Source: Reinekea sp. G2M2-21
GTDB taxonomy: Bacteria > Pseudomonadota > Gammaproteobacteria > Pseudomonadales > Natronospirillaceae
Direction of reading: 5' to 3'
Length of the DNA stretch: 64,000 nucleotides
NCBI RefSeq assembly: GCF_015687175.1
Contig: NZ_JADPQG010000001.1
Span: forward strand, 992,001-1,056,000
In this document: positions 58,522 to 64,000 of the stretch, piece after piece
How the letters are laid out: each line of letters starts with the position of its first letter
How positions within the stretch are numbered: position 1 is the first letter of the stretch
Notes under the pieces: generated by a model
Seen by the model: the letters and a program-made list of their open reading frames with translations, nothing else
What the model was told of the DNA's origin: nothing
The model's database searches: none
Position numbers and translations under genes: made by a program

Positions 58522-59085
58522 TTATGCAACCCGGATAAGTGTGCTTTCATCCGTATGTTCAAATTGCCGTCCGTATATGTCGACGAGAACGGACTGCTGA
58601 TAGTTCAGCTCGCTTCCTGCGACCGTCATTAACTGTTCAAACTTCAGAGTCTTGGCTTTCTCGGTCAAAAAAGGCGATTGGGAAATACACCACTGGTCGG
58701 AATCTGCTGTCGCCGCAACTTGGTAGGTAAATCGGGATTTTTTGTCTTTTGTCACCTGTCCTCCAGCCACGACGCTCAAACCCCTTGGGATTGAAAATGA
58801 ATGAATTAATGTATCAGTTTCCGCATCCCAGCTCCAATAGCCACATTGATCATGGATCTGTTTATTGTCGTTAATACGGTAGATAACCTGATGATATTGA
58901 ACGCTCAATAGGTTCTGCTCTTCGGCATTACTGAATGGTCTTACCGGATTAAACGTCAATCTTTCACGAAACCGATTTGTTTCTGTGCCGTCGGGATCGG
59001 GTGCTATATCAGTGCCCATCTGGCCGTGCCAACTTCCGATCAAAATCTGCAGAGGTCCGAAGTCGGTCGCGTTGGTGGTAATCAT
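58522..59085 (-). CDS. Nitrobindin-like heme-binding beta-barrel protein
   Basis: A 187-residue protein of the nitrobindin/THAP4-like family. The N-terminal GSWHGQMGTDIAP matches the GxWxGxG opening of the barrel, with alternating beta segments (HDQCGYWSWDAETDTLIHSF, RFTYQVAATA) after it. Members bind ferric heme and may handle nitric oxide or peroxynitrite. I could not align the axial His with confidence, so heme binding is inferred. It is a single minus-strand gene convergent with the protease. Confidence 0.75.
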   Translation of the reverse strand: MITTNATDFGPLQILIGSWHGQMGTDIAPDPDGTETNRFRERLTFNPVRPFSNAEEQNLLSVQYHQVIYRINDNKQIHDQCGYWSWDAETDTLIHSFSIPRGLSVVAGGQVTKDKKSRFTYQVAATADSDQWCISQSPFLTEKAKTLKFEQLMTVAGSELNYQQSVLVDIYGRQFEHTDESTLIRVA

Positions 59086-59237
59086 GTTTCCGCCTTTTCA
59101 TTGTTCTTCAAGCATTTTGCTGTGCGCAGTGTATGGAGTCTTTTCAATAGAATAGGGTTTATCGTTTGGTATTAAAAGTGTAGCGTAATAGGCTCGATAG
59201 TTTTTTTTACCTAGCTAGAAGGGTGCAGCGGATCTGG

Positions 59238-60365
59238 ATGTTTAGAGTTTTTTACCATGGAAATAAACGTTCGAATAGCCTGAAGAAATGCTTACTTTGG
59301 AGCTTTCTTGTCATACCTTGCTGTGTGTATGCGGATGATGTTCAGGAATGGCAGCAGATCATTCGACAAACGCCATATAGCATCAGTTTAGGCATGACCG
59401 GTAATCTGAAGACTATTCGTTCCTGGGTACTCTTTAACCGAGGCTATTGCGAGAATGAAAATCGCCATATTCTGTTTGATAGTCAAGGTCGGTTCTTGTC
59501 ATGGCAAAACGATGCGCAGAACTCCGAAGAAACGCAACAATCGCTGAATGATGTTCGTCAGCGCTTGTTCGAGCGTGGCGATGTTGAACTTTGGCTACCC
59601 GGCCTAGAGGGAACCATGGGTTACCCATTCGCTTTTTCCTGTTGGCAACCACATGTAAATGTATCCGGTTCATTGGATGTATTGTTCGGACGCGCAGAAG
59701 AATCTAAATTGTGGGGAACCTGGGATGGGATAGTCGCGGGTACCCAGCAAAAACCGGTGTCACTCTATGATGTTGTTAAGTTGGTTTGGCAACAGCGGCA
59801 ACAAGATTTACGCGAGCCTATCACTGATTTTTCATTCAGTTTGTTTTTAGCGCAACTGTTGATTGAGAGTGGCGGTGCCAAGGAGGCTCGTTCGCAAGAT
59901 GATGCTGTCGGGATACTGCAACTTACTCCTCAGGCATTGTCTGATTGTGGTATCGACGAGAAGTTTTACAAGCACCGAATGGCGCAGGTAGATTGCGCTG
60001 TGCGCTTGTACGTCGTTAACCGGCGAAATTTAAATGATCCGTTTAACCAGCGGTTTAGTCATTTGCCAGAACAGAAGCGCGAGCGTTTGTTTGGGTTGAT
60101 GCTCATGCAGTCGTATCACAGTGGTATTGGTAACCTGAGTCGGCTGCTTGAAGACGGCATAGAAGGAAAGGCTGCTCAGTATTTTGCCAAGTATCATGAG
60201 TATTATAGCGCGGACGATATTATGACCGGGCTGCTCTACCACAATCTCGGTCGAGAGCCATGGGGTTGGTCTTCGCTGTACTACCTGATTGATATTGAGC
60301 TGGTAGAGGCGCAGGTGTGCCAAGATGCTTTAACAAGCCCGTGTGATAGTGCTTTGAGCCCTTAG
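59238..60365 (+). CDS. Exported lytic-transglycosylase-like protein
   Basis: A 375-residue protein. A signal peptide (ending CCVYA, about residue 32) is followed by a roughly 150-residue N-terminal region I do not recognise and then a lysozyme-like SLT segment: AQLLIESGGAKEARSQDD contains the probable catalytic Glu, and AVGILQLTPQALSDCG is the Gly-Ile-Leu-Gln motif. LLMQSYHSGIGNLSRLL and TGLLYHNLGREPWGWSS fit the rest of the fold. It probably cuts peptidoglycan in the periplasm. The start is uncertain between GTG 59223 and ATG 59238. Confidence 0.75.
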   Translation: MFRVFYHGNKRSNSLKKCLLWSFLVIPCCVYADDVQEWQQIIRQTPYSISLGMTGNLKTIRSWVLFNRGYCENENRHILFDSQGRFLSWQNDAQNSEETQQSLNDVRQRLFERGDVELWLPGLEGTMGYPFAFSCWQPHVNVSGSLDVLFGRAEESKLWGTWDGIVAGTQQKPVSLYDVVKLVWQQRQQDLREPITDFSFSLFLAQLLIESGGAKEARSQDDAVGILQLTPQALSDCGIDEKFYKHRMAQVDCAVRLYVVNRRNLNDPFNQRFSHLPEQKRERLFGLMLMQSYHSGIGNLSRLLEDGIEGKAAQYFAKYHEYYSADDIMTGLLYHNLGREPWGWSSLYYLIDIELVEAQVCQDALTSPCDSALSP

Positions 60366-60367
60366 TA

Positions 60368-61705
60368 TTAACGCTTGGTTTTGGTCACTATGGACGTTAT
60401 CTGGCCGTCCTTCAACAGGGAAGTCATTTCATCTCCTGAATTAACCTGGTCGATACTTTGAATGACTCTGGATTCCTGATCTCGGGTGATCGAGTATCCG
60501 CGCTCCAACGTTGATAGAGGGGAAAGCACTTGCAGCGTGGCTACCAATTTCTGAAACTGGCTGCGTTTCGGGGAAATCGACAACGTCATGGATTTTTGCA
60601 ATCGCATTTCAAGATGTTGGACGGATTGCCTGTCCTGGTGAATGAGGGTCTGCGGATTAACGCGCGTTAACCGATGAGTAAGGTGATTCAGTTGATTTTG
60701 TTGATTCTTCAGCGGTTGCTGAATAGCTTTTTGCAAACGTTGCTGCAGGTTTGAAAATGTTACTTTCCAGGCCGTTACCTGTTCAGCTGGATTTTTCAAC
60801 CGCTTACGGAGATTGCTCAAAGTCGAGTCTGCCTGTTGCCACTGGTTCAACCAAGCCTTATGCAGTTGTGCTGCTTTTTGATCCAGGGTCTGCATGAGTT
60901 CAAATTGGTCGGGGCTGACCAGTTCTGCGGCCTGAGAGGGTGTTGCAGCTCGTACGTCGGCAACAAAATCCGCTATCGATACGTCAACTTCGTGCCCAAC
61001 TGCCGAAATGACCGGCAAGTGAGATCGAAAAATGGCGCGTGCCACGGGTTCGGTGTTAAAGCACCAGAGGTCCTCGAGTGAACCGCCGCCTCGGCCGACA
61101 ATAAGAACATCCACCTCGTTTCTTTGATTTGCCATGTTTATCGCATCGACGATTGTCGCAGTTGCTTCATTTCCCTGTACCTGAGACGGATAAAGAATGA
61201 CGTTAATGGCTGGGAATCGGCGTTTTAACACCGTTAAAATGTCGTGAAACGCAGCGCCCGTGCTTGACGTTACGACGCCAACGGTGCGAATAGTTTGTGG
61301 TAGGGGTTGTTTATGATGGGTTTCAAACAGTCCTTCCGCTGCCAGTCGATCGCGCATTTGGAAGAAAGCCGCTTGCAAAGCGCCTGCACCGACCGGCTGC
61401 ATTGAACTGACAATAAGCTGGTAATCACCGCGGCCTTCGTAAAGGCTCAATCTACCGTAGGCGATGACTTCATCCCCCTGTTTTGGTCTGTAACGGTTAC
61501 CAATCAATGACCCTTTGAACATAGCGCAACGGATTTGGGCATTTTGGTCTTTCAGGGTGAAATAAAGATGGCCAGAGGCTGGCTTGCTTAATGTTGAGAT
61601 TTCGCCCTGAACCGGAATCGCCGGGTATTGGGTTTCAAGCAGCTGTTTTACCTGGCGGTTCAGTTGCGACACGCTCAGCGGGGAATTCGGTTGATTGGGC
61701 AGCAT
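60368..61705 (-). CDS. xseA: Exodeoxyribonuclease VII large subunit
   Basis: A 445-residue XseA. An N-terminal OB-fold (SVSQLNRQVKQLLE, PVQGEISTLSKPASGHLYFTLKD) is followed by the catalytic domain with GVVTSSTGAAFHDILTVLKRR, DVLIVGRGGGSLEDLWCFN and SAVGHEVDVSIADFVADVRAATPSQAAE, and a coiled-coil tail. The start at 61705 fits the family; an in-frame ATG at 61783 would add 26 residues. It is divergent from guaB, as in many gammaproteobacteria, and its stop is 2 bp from the convergent transglycosylase gene. Confidence 0.94.
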   Translation of the reverse strand: MLPNQPNSPLSVSQLNRQVKQLLETQYPAIPVQGEISTLSKPASGHLYFTLKDQNAQIRCAMFKGSLIGNRYRPKQGDEVIAYGRLSLYEGRGDYQLIVSSMQPVGAGALQAAFFQMRDRLAAEGLFETHHKQPLPQTIRTVGVVTSSTGAAFHDILTVLKRRFPAINVILYPSQVQGNEATATIVDAINMANQRNEVDVLIVGRGGGSLEDLWCFNTEPVARAIFRSHLPVISAVGHEVDVSIADFVADVRAATPSQAAELVSPDQFELMQTLDQKAAQLHKAWLNQWQQADSTLSNLRKRLKNPAEQVTAWKVTFSNLQQRLQKAIQQPLKNQQNQLNHLTHRLTRVNPQTLIHQDRQSVQHLEMRLQKSMTLSISPKRSQFQKLVATLQVLSPLSTLERGYSITRDQESRVIQSIDQVNSGDEMTSLLKDGQITSIVTKTKR

Positions 61706-61788
61706 TATTCTATTTTGGCCAGCAGAATGGGCTTTTATACGACCCGCAAAAAGGCAATGTATAGGAAAAAGCGATTTTGCCATAAAGC

Positions 61789-61816
61789 TTTGCTATTTAG
61801 CAAATCTGGTTATAAT
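61789..61816 (+). promoter_or_regulatory. Candidate guaB promoter
   Basis: TTTGCT (61789-61794), 16-bp spacer, TATAAT (61811-61816), 82 bp before the guaB ATG. I see no clear PurR site. Confidence 0.5.
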
Positions 61817-61897
61817 GCCGCCGCAACTCGATCCTGGTGCTGATCTATACTGACTCATCAGAATCCTATTTCCACGCCACCATGAAGGAAACAGACT

Positions 61898-63367
61898 ATG
61901 TTGCGCATCGCTCAAACTGCCCTGACTTTCGATGACGTGTTGCTCGTTCCGGGCCACTCTGAAGTTCTGCCAAAAGAAGTCTCTCTGAAAACACACATCA
62001 GCCGAAATATTGAAATCAACATCCCCCTGGTTTCTGCAGCGATGGACACGGTCACCGAAGCTCGACTGGCAATTGCCATGGCACAGGAAGGCGGCATCGG
62101 GATTATTCATAAGAACATGACGGTTCAGGAACAGGCTCGGGAAGTCCGTAAAGTCAAAAAGTTCGAGTCGGGCGTTGTGCGAGATCCTATTACCATCAGC
62201 GCTGATGCAACGGTTAACGAACTGTTGAACCTGACCACAGAACACAATATCTCCGGCGTACCGGTGTTAGATGGTGATGAACTGGTCGGCATCGTCACTA
62301 GTCGGGATGTGCGCTTTGAAAAAAATCTTGATGCAAAAATCGCCAACATCATGACTGGCAAAGACAAACTGGTAACGGTCTTGGAAGGGGAAAGTCAGGA
62401 ACGCGTTCGTGAGCTGTTGCACGAGCATCGTATTGAAAAAGTACTGGTGGTTAATAAAGATTTCAAACTGACCGGCATGATGACAGTCAAAGATATCAAT
62501 AAAGCTAAGTCCTACCCGAATGCTTCGAAAGATGCCGAAGGGCGGTTGAGAGTGGGTGCCGCGGTTGGCACTGGTGCAGATACTCCCGATCGGGTTGAGG
62601 CATTGGTCAATGCAGGTGTCGATGTGATTATCGTGGATACTGCGCATGGCCACAGTAAGGGTGTGATTGACCGCGTACGTTGGGTCAAAGAAAACTTCCC
62701 TCAAGTCGATGTTATCGGTGGCAACATTGCCACAGCAGCCGCTGCAATTGCTTTAGCGGAAGCCGGTGCAGATGGCGTTAAGGTAGGGATTGGCCCTGGT
62801 TCAATCTGCACGACCCGTATCGTGGCCGGTGTCGGTGTGCCACAAATTACAGCGGTCGCGGATGTTGCAGAAGCGTTAAAAAGTTACGGCATTCCACTCA
62901 TTGCAGACGGAGGCATTCGGTTTTCCGGTGATGTTGCAAAAGCGATTGTTGCTGGAGCGTCCGTCATCATGGCCGGTAGCATGTTTGCTGGTACCGATGA
63001 ATCTCCAGGTGAAATTGAACTGTTTCAGGGACGTGCTTATAAGAGTTACCGTGGAATGGGGTCTCTGGGCGCGATGGCCCAGTCGCAAGGATCGAGTGAT
63101 CGTTACTTCCAAACGGTAGAAAGTGGTGTAGAGAAACTGGTACCGGAAGGAATTGAAGGACGCATCGCTGTGAAAGGGCCCATGTCTGCAGTCATACACC
63201 AGCTTATGGGTGGCTTGCGTGCTGCAATGGGCTACACTGGCTGCAAAACCATCGAAGAAATGCGGGTTAAACCTGAATTTGTACAGATTACTGGTGCCGG
63301 TATGAAGGAGTCTCACGTACATGACGTGCAGATCACTAAGGAAGCGCCAAACTATCGGGTAAGCTGA
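61898..63367 (+). CDS. guaB: IMP dehydrogenase
   Basis: A 489-residue enzyme that oxidises IMP to XMP, the committed step of GMP synthesis. The catalytic barrel is split by two CBS domains (about residues 95-205). The active-site Cys is in [17 protein letters not shown], and the flap has [12 protein letters not shown]. The length is standard. guaA follows after 81 bp on the same strand. Confidence 0.97.
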   Translation: MLRIAQTALTFDDVLLVPGHSEVLPKEVSLKTHISRNIEINIPLVSAAMDTVTEARLAIAMAQEGGIGIIHKNMTVQEQAREVRKVKKFESGVVRDPITISADATVNELLNLTTEHNISGVPVLDGDELVGIVTSRDVRFEKNLDAKIANIMTGKDKLVTVLEGESQERVRELLHEHRIEKVLVVNKDFKLTGMMTVKDINKAKSYPNASKDAEGRLRVGAAVGTGADTPDRVEALVNAGVDVIIVDTAHGHSKGVIDRVRWVKENFPQVDVIGGNIATAAAAIALAEAGADGVKVGIGPGSICTTRIVAGVGVPQITAVADVAEALKSYGIPLIADGGIRFSGDVAKAIVAGASVIMAGSMFAGTDESPGEIELFQGRAYKSYRGMGSLGAMAQSQGSSDRYFQTVESGVEKLVPEGIEGRIAVKGPMSAVIHQLMGGLRAAMGYTGCKTIEEMRVKPEFVQITGAGMKESHVHDVQITKEAPNYRVS

Positions 63368-63395
63368 TCACCGACAATCGATCAATTAAAAAGCC

Positions 63396-63420
63396 GGCGT
63401 CTCATTGCAGATGAGTCGCC
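63396..63420 (+). repeat. Hairpin between guaB and guaA
   Basis: GGCGTCTCAT (63396-63405) and ATGAGTCGCC (63411-63420) pair with one T-T mismatch around TGCAG. There is no T-run; it may be an mRNA-processing or attenuating structure within the guaBA transcript. Confidence 0.5.
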
Positions 63421-63448
63421 GCCACCTTAATTCAACAGAGTTTATAAA

Positions 63449-64000
63449 ATGTCTCATGTAAATATCCATTCCCATAAAATTCTGATTCTCGATTTCGGGT
63501 CTCAATACACTCAGCTTATTGCCCGTCGCGTTCGTGAGCTGGGTGTATTCTGTGAAATCTATGCTTACGACATGGCCGATGACGATATTAAAGCTTTCGC
63601 GCCGAAAGGCATTATCTTGTCTGGCGGACCAGAATCCGTTACTGAAGCGAATAGCCCCAGAGCGCCTCAAATGGTGTTTGACCTCGGGGTTCCCGTGCTG
63701 GGAATCTGTTATGGCATGCAAACCATGGCCGAGCAATTTGGTGGTAAGGTTTCATCCTCTAAAGAGCAGGAATTTGGTTACGCCGAAGTCAAAGTAGAAG
63801 GCGACGGGCAGTTGTTGCATGGTTTGTTTGATCGTCAGTCTGCCGCCGGCGACATTCTCGACGTGTGGATGAGTCATGGAGACAAAGTAATCCAGTTGCC
63901 AGAAGGTTTTGAACTGATGGCTTCAACCCCGAGTTGTCCAATTGCCGCCATGGCGAATAACGCCAAAAAATACTATGGCATTCAGTTTCATCCGGAAGTT
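63449..64000 (+). CDS. guaA: GMP synthase, N-terminal part (partial)
   Basis: The reading frame starts at ATG 63449 and is open to the window edge (184 codons). It covers most of the class I glutamine amidotransferase domain: [30 protein letters not shown], and the nucleophile elbow [18 protein letters not shown] with the catalytic Cys. The His-Glu end of the triad begins at YGIQFHPEV, exactly at the edge. The ATP-pyrophosphatase domain lies beyond the window. Confidence 0.96.
   Translation, partial: MSHVNIHSHKILILDFGSQYTQLIARRVRELGVFCEIYAYDMADDDIKAFAPKGIILSGGPESVTEANSPRAPQMVFDLGVPVLGICYGMQTMAEQFGGKVSSSKEQEFGYAEVKVEGDGQLLHGLFDRQSAAGDILDVWMSHGDKVIQLPEGFELMASTPSCPIAAMANNAKKYYGIQFHPEV

Overview
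The window is a stretch of ordinary bacterial chromosome with about 60 protein genes and no rRNA, tRNA, CRISPR array, insertion sequence or phage block that I could find. Gene order and family membership point to a gammaproteobacterium. Diagnostic blocks are dnaX-ybaB-recR, rnd-ycgL-ycgN, ndk-rlmN-pilF-ispG-hisS-yfgM-bamB-der, suhB/trmJ-cysE, and xseA divergent from guaB-guaA. Moderate GC content, secreted hydrolases (an ExeM-type nuclease and an M4 protease with PPC domains), paired SulP carriers and a SUF-type Fe-S operon suggest a marine Oceanospirillales-like heterotroph. The genus is an inference I cannot confirm.

Layout. 1-4.1 kb: the 3' part of dnaX, ybaB, recR, rnd, ycgL and ycgN. 4.1-7.8 kb: three membrane or periplasmic proteins (a small membrane protein, a 3-TM protein with a C-terminal winged helix, and a secreted VWA protein). 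7.9-18.8 kb: a class II amidotransferase, fadD, hrpA, an alpha/beta-hydrolase-fold protein lacking its serine, a FetB-like permease, an M15-type peptidase, a DMT exporter and an SGNH hydrolase. 18.8-25.3 kb: a sulfur region with a YeeE/YedE pair, a SulP carrier, a rhodanese-like protein and a persulfide-dioxygenase-like MBL protein. Near-identical AT-rich palindromes lie in front of both transcription units; a degenerate receiver protein and RarD sit between them. 25.4-35.4 kb: a lipoprotein, a patatin, a SuhB homologue lacking catalytic residues, trmJ, cysE, a transglutaminase-like protein lacking its cysteine, an LpxH-like phosphatase and the ExeM nuclease. 35.4-37.8 kb: SulP plus universal stress protein.

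37.9-45.7 kb: a complete Fe-S assembly operon, iscR-iscS-sufB-sufC-sufD-sufS-sufA-sufT-sufE. It is headed by a textbook type-1 IscR operator overlapping the promoter and carries two different cysteine desulfurases. 45.8-55.9 kb: a GGDEF-EAL protein, then ndk to der. 56.3-60.4 kb: M4 protease, nitrobindin-like protein, lytic-transglycosylase-like protein. 60.4-64 kb: xseA (minus), guaB and the 5' part of guaA.

No large unknown multigene system stands out. The points most worth following are the shared operator of the sulfur genes, the hybrid ISC/SUF operon with its duplicated IscR half-site, four proteins that keep a fold but have lost catalytic or signalling residues (SuhB, an alpha/beta hydrolase, a transglutaminase-like protein, a receiver), a FetB-like permease without its coupling loop, and a perfect 16-bp inverted repeat inside dnaX.
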